A stretch of DNA of 22,745 nt, from positions 1 through 22,745 of the IMG/VR virus record IMGVR_UViG_3300031658_000145. The stretch is one strand, 5' to 3'. A program made the translations under genes and the position numbers. This document shows positions 1-7,160 of the stretch, piece after piece (the stretch's first letter is position 1; every line of letters starts with the position of its first letter). The notes below the pieces were generated by a model, which worked only from the letters and a program-made list of their open reading frames with translations, had not been told where the DNA came from and did not search any database. Origin of the DNA: a virus.

Positions 1-615
1 AACCCTCAATCAACTCAACCCGCTCTTCGTAACTTTATGGAAGAGTTTAGTAAAAACTGTGGGTTCATTCTTACTTGTAATTTCAAGAACCGTGTCATCG
101 AACCACTACATTCTCGGTGCACAGTTATTGATTTTAAAACTAAAGGTGCGGAAAAAGCTAAACTTGCATCACAATTCTACAAACGACTCTGTGGCATTCT
201 CAAGAATGAAAATGTTGAATTTGAGAGTAAAGTCGTTGCTGAATTGGTTAACATACACTTTCCTGACTGGCGCAGGGTTATCAACGAATGCCAACGTTAC
301 GCTTCTACTGGTCGTATTGATTCTGGCATTCTAGCAAATCTAAGTCAAGAATCGTTTAAACAACTACTAACTTACATGAAAGCGAAAGACTATCAATCTG
401 TTCGTAAGTGGGTTGGCGAGAACAGTGATATAGATGCATCACAGTTTTTCCGTGCATTCTATGATGCTGCGTGGGAAGAAGTGTCTGATAACTCTGTTCC
501 TGGTGTTGTGATTACTCTTGGCGAGTATCAGTACAAACACTCGTTTGTTGCTGATCCTGAAATCAACATCATGGCGTTTCTCACTGCTATCATGTTTGAG
601 GTCTCTTGGAAATGA
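1..615 (+). CDS. 44: Sliding-clamp loader large subunit gp44 (C-terminal part, 5' truncated)
   Basis: The reading frame is open from base 1, so the gene enters from the left; about 204 codons are visible. The product is the AAA+ clamp-loader ATPase that, with gp62, loads the gp45 clamp on primer-template DNA. The retained part starts in the sensor-1/arginine-finger region: FILTCNF followed by IEPLHSRC is the RFC/gp44 pattern (T4 gp44 has an equivalent I-I-T-A-N ... P-L-Q-S-R-C). The C-terminal collar follows, with FPDWRRVINE and the closing helix that ends in W-K as in T4. The Walker A and B motifs lie outside the window. The stop overlaps the gp62 start as ATGA, indicating translational coupling; gene order 44-62-regA is that of T4. 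Confidence 0.96.
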   Translation, partial: NPQSTQPALRNFMEEFSKNCGFILTCNFKNRVIEPLHSRCTVIDFKTKGAEKAKLASQFYKRLCGILKNENVEFESKVVAELVNIHFPDWRRVINECQRYASTGRIDSGILANLSQESFKQLLTYMKAKDYQSVRKWVGENSDIDASQFFRAFYDAAWEEVSDNSVPGVVITLGEYQYKHSFVADPEINIMAFLTAIMFEVSWK

Positions 616-1004
616 GCAATCCCTTTGATTATGTCAAAGCAGTATCAGATACCAAGAAAGACCTCATGCGAGGCACTGAGAACGATACTCTTGCTGAGAA
701 AAACTACAACGCCTTTCTCTCTAATAGAGCGCTCTCATATCATCCAGATGCAATACTACACGCAAATGAGATGAACACGCTACATCACCTCGACAATATA
801 TTGCAGTTTGACTACTACAATAACGTTCTTCGCCGCCGAAAACGTTTTGCTAAGTGGTCAAAGCCTGAAGATGATGAAAATATAAATATAATACACAGTT
901 ATTATGGCTGCAATAAAAAAGTTGCCCTACAGTATCTAAAGATTCTTTCATTGGAACAGATAGGTCATATCAAACAAAAACAAGAAAAAGGTGGCGTGAA
1001 ATGA
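612..1004 (+). CDS. 62: Sliding-clamp loader small subunit gp62
   Basis: 130 residues, shorter than T4 gp62 (about 187). It is the non-ATPase partner that makes a 4:1 complex with gp44. Recognition rests on the central block YNAFLSNRALSYHPDAI and the later RRRKRFAKWSKP, which match T4 gp62 segments (YSKFMVENALSQFP and RGKRYGKWAK), and on its place between gp44 and regA. A TTG at 606 would add two codons, but ATG 612 is preferred: it forms an ATGA overlap with the gp44 stop and has GAGG at 598-601 ten bases upstream. The 3' end again overlaps the next gene as ATGA. Identification is firm from synteny plus motifs, though gp62 diverges fast. Confidence 0.92.
   Translation: MSNPFDYVKAVSDTKKDLMRGTENDTLAEKNYNAFLSNRALSYHPDAILHANEMNTLHHLDNILQFDYYNNVLRRRKRFAKWSKPEDDENINIIHSYYGCNKKVALQYLKILSLEQIGHIKQKQEKGGVK
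881..888 (+). promoter_or_regulatory. TATAAATA match inside gp62 (possible late promoter upstream of regA)
   Basis: An exact T4 late-promoter octamer lies within the gp62 coding sequence, about 110 bases before the regA start. Chance occurrence in AT-rich coding sequence is quite possible, so this is only a candidate. Confidence 0.25.
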
Positions 1005-1393
1005 GTGTTGAAACATTAGTGGAGGTGGAACTAGGTAACGAAGAAGCATTTCTCAAAGTAAAGGAAACTCTGACTCGTATCGGTGTTGCATCCAGAAAAG
1101 ACAAAAAACTATATCAGTCTTGTCATATACTACATAAGAAAGGCAAGTATTATATCGTTCACTTCAAGGAACTGTTTACCCTAGACGGTAAGAGTTCTTC
1201 GTTTTCAGAAGAAGACAAGGGGCGTCGTAATACGATTGCTAACCTACTCGACGAGTGGGATCTAGTGAAGATTGTAGAACCAGAGAAAACGCAAGATGTT
1301 ATTGCACCACTAGCACAAATTAAGATTTTACCATACAAAGAGAAAGTCGAATGGGAGCTAGTAGCAAAATATAATATTGGTGGCAAACGATAA
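1001..1393 (+). CDS. regA: RegA translational repressor
   Basis: 130 residues (T4 RegA has 122). RegA binds the initiation regions of early phage mRNAs and blocks ribosome loading, in T4 including mRNAs for 44, 45 and regA itself. Recognition is direct: residues about 17-28 read FLKVKETLTRIG, then KDKKLYQSCHIL and KGKYYIVHFKELF, each almost identical to T4 RegA, followed by the EEDKGRR...LL-W-L block and the terminal KYNIGG. The start overlaps the gp62 stop as ATGA, so its expression is coupled to the clamp-loader genes, as in T4. No odd features. Confidence 0.97.
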   Translation: MSVETLVEVELGNEEAFLKVKETLTRIGVASRKDKKLYQSCHILHKKGKYYIVHFKELFTLDGKSSSFSEEDKGRRNTIANLLDEWDLVKIVEPEKTQDVIAPLAQIKILPYKEKVEWELVAKYNIGGKR

Positions 1394-1399
1394 AAAGGG

Positions 1400-1428
1400 T
1401 TGACACTGCCCGTCGACCAGTCTATAAT
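1400..1428 (+). promoter_or_regulatory. Consensus sigma70-type promoter (TTGACA-17-TATAAT)
   Basis: TTGACA at 1400-1405 and TATAAT at 1423-1428 with an exact 17-base spacer, just after the regA stop. Initiation would be expected near 1435, which is downstream of the ATG at 1429. The -35 flank GGGTTGACA is shared with the promoter at 7230. Confidence 0.8.
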
Positions 1429-1782
1429 ATGATTAAGAAATTGATAGAGAATATAAAATTGAATCCGGATATCGAAGATAAAACTAGAACTAGTAGTATT
1501 GAATTAAAAACTCATGAGATAGCTACAAAAACTGTCACGCCAACTAGTGGTTTGAGTTGGTATTTAAAATGGTTTTCTAGTGTTATGATTATAATTGGTA
1601 TACTTTTAACAACTAATAATTTGTATCCTTGGAATATGTTGTTTCATGGAGTCGGGCTTCTTGGTTGGTTGATTGTTGCAATTCTTTGGAATGATCGTGC
1701 ATTGTTAGTTGTTAATTCTGTTGGACTTGCATTACTTGCAAACGGTTTGTTAAATTCTTACATAAGCGGTGGTTTTAAATAA
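1429..1782 (+). CDS. Small three-TM membrane protein, function unknown (DUF6552-like?)
   Basis: 117 residues: a polar N-terminal stretch of about 45 residues, then three hydrophobic segments at about 48-61, 69-86 and 90-109, the second and third separated by a short NDR turn. The compact TM-GWL-W-DRAL pattern recalls the DUF6552 group of small phage/bacterial membrane proteins, from memory only. The ATG at 1429 touches the -10 box of the promoter at 1400-1428 and has no Shine-Dalgarno, so from that promoter translation would have to start later, for example at in-frame TTG 1441 or 1459. From a regA read-through transcript the ATG could serve. The codon make-up looks more AT-rich than regA. 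The stop overlaps the next ATG as TAATG. Confidence 0.65.
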   Translation: MIKKLIENIKLNPDIEDKTRTSSIELKTHEIATKTVTPTSGLSWYLKWFSSVMIIIGILLTTNNLYPWNMLFHGVGLLGWLIVAILWNDRALLVVNSVGLALLANGLLNSYISGGFK

Positions 1783-2249
1783 TGGCTAAGAAGATTCGTA
1801 AAAAACGTAAACCTATGACGGAAGACCAACGCCAAGCAGCTATCGAACGTCTCAAGAAAGCCCGGGCAACTCGTGCTGAAAGAAATCCTAATTATGGAAA
1901 ATCTGGTATTCACTCTTCTCTGCATAATCTAGATGAAGATGATGACCTCCATCCAGATAAGATTAAGGAATGGATTAAAATACAAAAAGAGATAGTGTCG
2001 TCAGAAAAAAAGAATGAAAGAAATAATGTAAAAGGCGCTATAGCTCGCAGAATTAGTCACGAAAATTATATCAAAGTTATGCAAACATATTTGAGAGACG
2101 GTGTATGGATTGGGCTATTTTATGGAGAAAAGCAAGAGAATAAACTGCAACCCACATGCTCAAAGTTAGCATATTATCACGATGGGCCGTATAAAGGTAT
2201 GGTTAAAAGAAGTGCTGGAGTGTGGTATTCGGATATTAACTACTCTTAA
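1782..2249 (+). CDS. Conserved basic T4-like phage protein, function unknown
   Basis: 155 residues. The N-terminus is strongly basic (KKIRKKRKPMTEDQRQAAIERLKKAR), suggesting a helical nucleic-acid-binding or nucleoid-associated tail. A middle part, IKEWIKIQKEI...KGAIARR, is followed by an aromatic C-terminal half with YLRDGVWIGLFYGE and a final GVWY. I recognise this architecture as a conserved hypothetical in marine T4-like phages, near the replication genes; no function is known to me. It is coupled to the membrane protein upstream by a TAATG overlap. A transcription or DNA-binding role is a guess from charge only. Confidence 0.8.
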   Translation: MAKKIRKKRKPMTEDQRQAAIERLKKARATRAERNPNYGKSGIHSSLHNLDEDDDLHPDKIKEWIKIQKEIVSSEKKNERNNVKGAIARRISHENYIKVMQTYLRDGVWIGLFYGEKQENKLQPTCSKLAYYHDGPYKGMVKRSAGVWYSDINYS

Positions 2250-2265
2250 ACAACGATAAAAAAGA

Positions 2266-2296
2266 TTGACATGCTATAATTAATATGATATAAATA
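2266..2296 (+). promoter_or_regulatory. Overlapping early-type and late-type promoters (TTGACA-17-TATAAATA)
   Basis: TTGACA at 2266-2271 is followed 17 bases later by TATAAA at 2289-2294, and the same bases form the T4 late octamer TATAAATA at 2289-2296. One -10 element can therefore be read by host sigma70 holoenzyme and by the gp55-type late factor. Initiation is expected at about 2301-2302, at the foot of the terminator stem that follows. Confidence 0.65.
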
Positions 2297-2299
2297 TAA

Positions 2300-2333
2300 G
2301 CATGAGATGCCAAACGGGTCTCATGCTTTTTTT
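2300..2333 (+). terminator. Intrinsic terminator between the basic-protein gene and hsp20
   Basis: GCATGAGA (2300-2307) pairs perfectly with TCTCATGC (2319-2326) around an 11-base loop and is followed by seven T (2327-2333). It ends the 44-62-regA-containing transcript before hsp20. Confidence 0.85.
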
Positions 2334-2370
2334 ATTAAACACACTTAACTTGCTTATAAGGAGTAAAGTA

Positions 2371-2826
2371 ATGACTATTAACACACATACTACTAAGGTG
2401 GTACACTCCATCTTTAACGATCCAATCTATCAGCCATATTTCATCGGCTATCAAGATATGATTAAGAGGATCAAAACCACCACAGAACAGTTCAATCAAC
2501 AATCTTATCCTCCCTTTAACGTTAAAAAGATTGGCTACAATAAGTTCGTTATCGAAATTGCCGTAGCAGGCTTCGACAAAGCGGATATTGACATTGAACA
2601 CAAAGATTCCACACTCACTATCAAATCTGACGTAAAGACGAAAGAAGAGCCTAGTGGCGAAGAATGGATTCATCGTGGGATTGGTCTACGAAAGTTCACC
2701 CGTCAATTCACACTTGCTGATACCGTTGAAGTAACGAGTGCTGAGATGGTAAACGGGATGCTGAAAGTCTGGTTGGAAGATATTGTCCCAGACGAGCAAA
2801 AGCCTCGTAAAGTGAATATCGTATAG
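2371..2826 (+). CDS. hsp20: Small heat-shock protein, Hsp20/IbpA type
   Basis: 151 residues. An alpha-crystallin domain spans about 48-140: FNVKKIGYNKFVIEIAVAGF, the strand D-I-D-I-E...LTIKSD, the RGIGLRKFTRQFTLAD strand pair and NGMLKVWLE (residues 128-135), the standard end-of-domain motif. It is an ATP-independent holdase; Hsp20 homologues are usual in marine T4-like phages, where a role in head or tail folding is presumed. The frame is open back to 2302, but that ATG lies inside the terminator stem. ATG 2371 has AAGGAG at 2358-2363 and gives a normal Hsp20 length. The gene sits alone between two terminators, an independent unit probably driven from 2266-2296. Confidence 0.93.
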   Translation: MTINTHTTKVVHSIFNDPIYQPYFIGYQDMIKRIKTTTEQFNQQSYPPFNVKKIGYNKFVIEIAVAGFDKADIDIEHKDSTLTIKSDVKTKEEPSGEEWIHRGIGLRKFTRQFTLADTVEVTSAEMVNGMLKVWLEDIVPDEQKPRKVNIV

Positions 2827-2843
2827 CAATTTGCTATTAGCAC

Positions 2844-2871
2844 TGGGAGGAGATTCGTCTCCTCCCATTTT
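2844..2871 (+). terminator. Intrinsic terminator after hsp20
   Basis: A 10-bp perfect stem TGGGAGGAGA (2844-2853) / TCTCCTCCCA (2858-2867) is closed by a TTCG tetraloop and followed by TTTT. This is one of the most stable hairpins in the window. Confidence 0.92.
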
Positions 2872-2886
2872 GTTATGGAGAATATT

Positions 2887-3846
2887 ATGGATCAACTGAC
2901 TCTTTGGATGGCAATTGGCTTTCTTTTTTCTGCTTATTCAGTTATTGCTAACGATTCTGTTCAGACACTCGGAACATGGATTGCTTCCAACAATGAAAGA
3001 TTTGATTGGAAGGTTCTATGGGTCGCAGCATCAGTCGTACTGTTAGCAACTCTCTGGTATGGTTGGTACATCAATAGCGGAGACATTTCTTACGAGCGTC
3101 TCACAAAGATTCCCTTTCAAGAAGTTAAGTGGTATCACGCAGTAGCACCCGCTATTCTGCTTTGTCTCACTCGTGCTGGAGTTCCCGTATCAACATCATT
3201 CCTCGTACTCTCTGCATTCGCATCTACTTTTGTTTTAGAAAAGATGTTGATGAAGTCGATTATGGGATATGCAGTGGCAGCAGTAGCAGCATATTTGTTG
3301 TGGCATCTGATTAGTCGAGCGATTGATGAAAGAAAGCCGATTGGCAATCACTGGTCTCGTCCATACTGGCGAGTTGTTCAGTGGTGTACTACCGGTCTTC
3401 TGTGGTGGACTTGGTTGTCTCACGATATGGCTAACATCGCTGTATTCTTGCCTCGTGAAGTGCCTATTGATATGATGCTCGCTATCAGCGCTATCTTTGT
3501 TGGTGGTCTTGGCTGGATGTTTCGAGAGCGTGGTGGTAAGATTCAACAAATTGTTATTGAAAAATCTTCGACGAAGTATATTCGAAGTGCTTGTCTGATT
3601 GACCTAGTATACTTCGTTATTCTATACTTCTTCAAAGAACTCAATAACATTCCAATGTCTACTACTTGGGTCTTTGTTGGTCTATTATCTGGTCGTGAAC
3701 TTGCTATCGCAACTGTTCATAATACGAAGATGAAGCAAGTGTTTCCACTTGTTACAAGAGACTTCATGAAGATGATGATTGGGCTTGGCGTTAGCGTTGG
3801 CATCGTTCTGTTGATTCATTACGTCATTATTCCTAACGGATACTAA
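2887..3846 (+). CDS. PiT/PHO4-like inorganic phosphate permease (putative)
   Basis: 319 residues and strongly hydrophobic, with about 8-9 membrane segments. It shows two related halves. The first has AND at 21-23 within IANDSVQTLGTW, then PVSTS at 100-104; the second has SHDMAN at 178-183, then PMSTT at 256-260. PiT transporters carry exactly such a repeat (G-A-N-D...N-A and P-x-S-T-T-H in each half), so phosphate or a similar anion is the likely substrate, in the host inner membrane. It is shorter than bacterial PitA (about 500), lacking much of the central loop. ATG 2887 is chosen over ATG 2875 because GGAG (2877-2880) lies six bases before it and 2875 abuts the terminator T-run. A host-derived auxiliary gene for phosphate uptake during infection is the natural inference. 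Confidence 0.72.
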   Translation: MDQLTLWMAIGFLFSAYSVIANDSVQTLGTWIASNNERFDWKVLWVAASVVLLATLWYGWYINSGDISYERLTKIPFQEVKWYHAVAPAILLCLTRAGVPVSTSFLVLSAFASTFVLEKMLMKSIMGYAVAAVAAYLLWHLISRAIDERKPIGNHWSRPYWRVVQWCTTGLLWWTWLSHDMANIAVFLPREVPIDMMLAISAIFVGGLGWMFRERGGKIQQIVIEKSSTKYIRSACLIDLVYFVILYFFKELNNIPMSTTWVFVGLLSGRELAIATVHNTKMKQVFPLVTRDFMKMMIGLGVSVGIVLLIHYVIIPNGY

Positions 3847-3887
3847 ATAGATAACAACTCAAACAACAAATAATAAGGATACAAAAT

Positions 3888-4169
3888 ATGGCAGACGCAG
3901 ACACAGATTTTGAAGGTTGGACAGACGCAGAAAAGACCGCAAAGATTGCACATACGTACAGCGCTTGTATGCATTCTGTTGATCTAATCAATGCGGTCAT
4001 TGCTACACCTGCTGATTACACAGATGATGCAACCATTCTTTCACGCAATATTGAGCATTGTAATATCATTCTAGGAAAGACAGGTTACTGGACAACTGAA
4101 GATTTGACTCCACTACAAAATGCAGCAGCAGTTGACACATCTGCGTTCGATGCCCTTGTAGCAGGGTAA
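3888..4169 (+). CDS. Hypothetical acidic small protein
   Basis: 93 residues, acidic, Ala/Asp/Thr rich, no TM segment or signal peptide and no family I recognise. Two helical stretches are likely (about 14-40 and 52-65). The start has AAGGA about nine bases upstream. It is followed four bases later by another small gene and then uvsX, so it probably rides in the replication transcript. A CTAAATA sequence (3843-3849) lies 38 bases before the start and could be a variant late promoter. No function can be proposed. Confidence 0.7.
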   Translation: MADADTDFEGWTDAEKTAKIAHTYSACMHSVDLINAVIATPADYTDDATILSRNIEHCNIILGKTGYWTTEDLTPLQNAAAVDTSAFDALVAG

Positions 4170-4173
4170 GTAG

Positions 4174-4440
4174 ATGGTAGAAGATTATTCATTTGACTTC
4201 GGATTTACGGCCGTTGATGAAGATGAGCTTGAAGTCGTACAAAAGTTAGCAGAAGAAAAAAGTTCTGCTTCCTTTGAGGTTTTAGGTATACAAGAGCGTC
4301 TAGATGCGCTATACTCATCTGTATTACCACTACTTAATAATCTAGCAGCAAATCCAGAAAAGAGTTATATCTTCTGGCCTAATCGTCTAGATAAGATTGA
4401 AGAATTCCGAGATAAATTGACAGAAATCTACAAAGGATAA
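4174..4440 (+). CDS. Small conserved phage protein next to uvsX, function unknown
   Basis: 88 residues. An acidic N-terminal third (VDEDELEVVQKLAEE) is followed by a helix and the distinctive NPEKSYIFWPNRLDKIEEF near the C-terminus. A closely similar PEK-YI-WP-R motif occurs, as I recall, in small proteins of marine T4-like phages; no function is established. It lies 3 bases upstream of uvsX, whose Shine-Dalgarno is within its last codons, so the two are co-translated. A single-strand-DNA or recombination accessory role is only suggested by position. Confidence 0.72.
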   Translation: MVEDYSFDFGFTAVDEDELEVVQKLAEEKSSASFEVLGIQERLDALYSSVLPLLNNLAANPEKSYIFWPNRLDKIEEFRDKLTEIYKG

Positions 4441-4443
4441 ATT

Positions 4444-5523
4444 ATGAGCCTACTTGATAAATTGACTAAGAATAGTACAGTTAAGCTTACTGCTACGCTT
4501 GCCAACTCTAAAGTATATGGTAAGAAAGAAATGGTGCCAACACAGGTACCTATGGTTAACGTCGCACTATCTGGTCGGATTGATGGCGGATTGATGCCTG
4601 GGCTTACGGTGCTTGCAGGACCATCTAAGCACTTCAAAACTGCATTCTCACTACTAATGGCGAGTGCATATCTAAAGAAATATGATGATGCTGTTGTGTT
4701 GTTCTATGACTCTGAGTTCGGCACACCACAGAACTACTTCGAATCTTTTGATATTGATATGAATCGTGTTGTTCATACTCCTATTATGGATGTTGAGCAA
4801 CTAAAGTTTGATATTATGAAGCAACTTGACGGGATTGATAGAGGTGATCGTGTGTGTATCGTCATCGATTCTGTGGGCAATCTAGCATCTAAGAAAGAAG
4901 TTGATGACGCTATGGATGGCAAGTCTGTTGCAGATATGTCTCGTGCAAAGCAGATGAAGTCTTTGTTTCGTATGGTAACACCACATCTTACGCTCAAAGA
5001 TATTCCATTGATTGCTGTTAATCATACTTACAAAACGCAAGAAATGTATTCTAAAGATGTTGTATCTGGTGGTACAGGCATCTATTACTCGGCAGATTCT
5101 ATTTGGATTATTGGTCGCCAACAAGAGAAAGATGGCACTGATATTGCTGGTTATAATTTCATCATTAACATTGAAAAATCTCGATTCATCAAGGAGAAGT
5201 CAAAGATTCCAATTTCAGTTACATGGAATGGTGGTATTAATAAGTGGTCTGGTTTGATGGCTCTTGCTCTTGAAGCGAGCTATCTAGCGAAGCCTTCAAA
5301 CGGTTGGTATCAACTCGTAGATCGTGAAACAGGCGAACTCGTTGGCGACAAGATGCGAGCAAAAGAAATCCAAGATAATGGAAAATTTTGGACAAATATG
5401 TTTACAACCACCGACTTTTCAGAGTATATTAAGAGTCGTTACACTATTGGAGAAAACTCGATGTTCGCATCAGAAGAAGAAGATGTTTTTGCTGAAGCAA
5501 ACGGGTCTAGCAGGTACAAGTGA
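4444..5523 (+). CDS. uvsX: UvsX RecA-like recombinase
   Basis: 359 residues (T4 UvsX 391). It is the strand-exchange protein for recombination-dependent replication and repair, acting with UvsY, gp32 and UvsW. The N-terminal KLTATLANSK and MVNVALSG-I-GG blocks match T4. Walker A is GPSKHFKT at 59-66, followed by FYDSEFG, the Walker B-like VCIVIDSVGNLASKKE, and AVNHTY-TQEM-SK-V-GGGTG, the loop region of T4 UvsX; KNGWY comes near the end. The acidic C-terminal tail is shorter than in T4. SD AAGGA (4433-4437) is six bases before ATG. No uvsY is seen in the window. Confidence 0.97.
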   Translation: MSLLDKLTKNSTVKLTATLANSKVYGKKEMVPTQVPMVNVALSGRIDGGLMPGLTVLAGPSKHFKTAFSLLMASAYLKKYDDAVVLFYDSEFGTPQNYFESFDIDMNRVVHTPIMDVEQLKFDIMKQLDGIDRGDRVCIVIDSVGNLASKKEVDDAMDGKSVADMSRAKQMKSLFRMVTPHLTLKDIPLIAVNHTYKTQEMYSKDVVSGGTGIYYSADSIWIIGRQQEKDGTDIAGYNFIINIEKSRFIKEKSKIPISVTWNGGINKWSGLMALALEASYLAKPSNGWYQLVDRETGELVGDKMRAKEIQDNGKFWTNMFTTTDFSEYIKSRYTIGENSMFASEEEDVFAEANGSSRYK

Positions 5524-5563
5524 TAATGTTTTTGCTGGATGGCCGTAAATAGAGGAAAAATAC

Positions 5564-6979
5564 ATGATCGAATCTCTCATTCTAGGGAGTCTATTACATA
5601 ATGAAGAATACACAAGGAAAGTATTGCCGTTTTTAGAAGAAGAGTATTTCGAAAGTTTAGAACACAAGCTAATCTATCGAACGATTGATACCTATATCAA
5701 AGACTACAACTCTATACCAACGAATGATGCTTTGCGTTTTTCGTTGGAAGAGTCTCGTAGCATATCCCAAGAACAGCTCGATGTGGTATGTAAAACTGTT
5801 GATGAACTATCATATGATGAGAAGAATAGTGAAGACTGGTTGCTTGATAAGACTGAAACGTTTTGTCAAGACAAGGCTCTATACAATGCTATTAGAACAT
5901 CAATTGGTGTTTTAGACCAGAAGGACAACAACCTAGACAAGGGGTCTATACCAAAGATACTTCAAGACGCTTTGGGTGTATCCTTTGACAATAGCGTAGG
6001 TCACGATTTTCTTGAGAACGTTGATGAGCGATATGAATTTTATCATCATAAAGAAGCCCGCCTTGAATTTGATATCGATCTACTAAATACAGTCACGAAG
6101 GGAGGTCTTCCTCGTAAATCCCTCAATATCATTCTTGCTGGCACAGGCGTAGGTAAATCACTTGCAATGTGTCATTTTGCTGCTAGTAATTTTATGCATG
6201 GCAAGAACGTATTGTACATTACAATGGAAATGGCCGAAGAACGAATCGCTGAACGTATTGATGCAAACCTACTTGACGCATCTATTGACGAAATTCATAT
6301 GATGCCTAAAGATGTTTTTGAAAAGAAAATCAATCGACTGAAGAGTAAAACTACAGGCAAGTTGATTATAAAAGAATATCCAACAGCATCTGCTGGCTCT
6401 GGCCATTTCCGTCATCTGCTAAACGAATTAAAACTCAAGAAGAATATTACACCAGATATCATCTACATCGACTATCTGAATATTTGTACAAGTAGCCGCA
6501 TAAAAGCAAACGCTATGGCGAACTCTTATACTCTAATCAAGTCTATTGCCGAAGAACTTCGTGGTCTTGCTGTAGAATTTAATGTTCCAATTGTATCTGC
6601 TACTCAAACGACTCGCTCTGGGTTTAGTAGTTCAGATGTTGGTCTTGAAGATACTTCTGAGTCGTTTGGTCTACCTGCAACGGCTGATTTTATGATCGCT
6701 CTCATTGCTACAGAAGAGTTAGAGCAACTTGGTCAAATTATGTTCAAACAGTTGAAAAATCGATGGGCTGACCCAAATAACCATAAACGATTTGTTGTTG
6801 GTATTGACCGTTCGAGAATGAGGTTTTATAACGTAGAACAATCTGCTCAAGACGGTCTCGTAGATGATACTCCTGTTATGAGCAATAGTCCGTTTGGTAA
6901 ACGATGGGAGGAAGAAGAGAAAGACTCTAGCCTTTCTAAAAAGTTTGGCAAGAATATATGGAAGGCTAGTTTTGCGTAG
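5564..6979 (+). CDS. 41: Replicative DNA helicase gp41 (DnaB family)
   Basis: 471 residues, as in T4 gp41 (475). It is the hexameric 5'-3' helicase of the primosome, partner of primase gp61. The N-terminal domain has SEYFES-like EEEYFES and YNSIPTNDAL. The RecA-like domain has Walker A GTGVGKS (193-199), YITMEMAEE-IAERIDAN, Walker B DIIYIDYLN (298-306), the long IAEELRGLAVEF helix, and SATQTTRSGF. GLPATADFM is shared with T4. It directly follows uvsX with a 40-base gap and no gp40 between them. SD GAGGA precedes ATG. A terminator follows 16 bases after the stop. Confidence 0.97.
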   Translation: MIESLILGSLLHNEEYTRKVLPFLEEEYFESLEHKLIYRTIDTYIKDYNSIPTNDALRFSLEESRSISQEQLDVVCKTVDELSYDEKNSEDWLLDKTETFCQDKALYNAIRTSIGVLDQKDNNLDKGSIPKILQDALGVSFDNSVGHDFLENVDERYEFYHHKEARLEFDIDLLNTVTKGGLPRKSLNIILAGTGVGKSLAMCHFAASNFMHGKNVLYITMEMAEERIAERIDANLLDASIDEIHMMPKDVFEKKINRLKSKTTGKLIIKEYPTASAGSGHFRHLLNELKLKKNITPDIIYIDYLNICTSSRIKANAMANSYTLIKSIAEELRGLAVEFNVPIVSATQTTRSGFSSSDVGLEDTSESFGLPATADFMIALIATEELEQLGQIMFKQLKNRWADPNNHKRFVVGIDRSRMRFYNVEQSAQDGLVDDTPVMSNSPFGKRWEEEEKDSSLSKKFGKNIWKASFA

Positions 6980-6994
6980 TCATTTGCTGAAGAC

Positions 6995-7023
6995 AAAAAA
7001 AACCGCCTCGAAGAAGCGGTTTT
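6995..7023. terminator. Bidirectional intrinsic terminator after gp41
   Basis: AAAACCGC (6999-7006) pairs with GCGGTTTT (7016-7023) around nine bases. On the plus strand the tail is TTTTATTT; on the minus strand the run of A at 6995-7002 gives eight T after the stem. It ends the plus replication transcript and any minus-strand transcript starting near 7155. Confidence 0.85.
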
Positions 7024-7114
7024 ATTTACCTATCAGCGTGGTCGAACGCAACCCCAGCGACACCTTAGTGTGACTTCGACTTTTCCTTGCTTTGGATTGA
7101 TATGATCCTAACAC
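7022..7114 (-). CDS. Candidate micropeptide gene on the antisense strand (30 aa, GTG start)
   Basis: This minus-strand ORF is not a shadow of a plus gene, because the region is otherwise non-coding. It encodes 30 residues, very basic (about 8 Lys/Arg/His), with the core QSKARKSRSHTKVSLGLRST. GTG 7114 has AAGGAG at 7132-7127, 12 bases upstream, so the spacing is a little long. The frame stays open to earlier GTGs at 7141 and 7147, which would add YSKEYKRQ and give 39-41 residues without an SD. A TATAAATA late promoter precedes it (7168-7161), and its stop lies on the first bases of a terminator stem with a T8 tail. I know no family. The alternative is a small non-coding RNA of about 160 nt. 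Confidence 0.42.
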   Translation of the reverse strand: MLGSYQSKARKSRSHTKVSLGLRSTTLIGK

Positions 7115-7160
7115 TTGCCTCTTGTACTCCTTTGAATACACTAACACGCACCCAGTGTTC

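Noticed and set aside
1159-1386. Minus-strand ORF opposite regA
   Set aside because: It mirrors a confidently identified gene, with no Shine-Dalgarno, promoter or recognisable product; the same applies to the other opposite-strand frames within identified genes.
2302-2370. Longer Hsp20 with start at ATG 2302
   Set aside because: The added residues are encoded by the terminator hairpin, there is no Shine-Dalgarno there, and ATG 2371 has AAGGAG and fits the family length.
4131-4170. TTGACA at about 4132 as a promoter before the 88-aa gene
   Set aside because: The position for a -10 box is GC-rich without a TATAAT-like sequence, inside coding sequence.
7021-7160. Possible tRNA on the minus strand (GTTCGACC with flanking GCG/CGC)
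   Set aside because: Only three base pairs could form around the TTCGACC loop; no anticodon arm or acceptor stem pairs at the right distance, and the sequence reads better as a short ORF.
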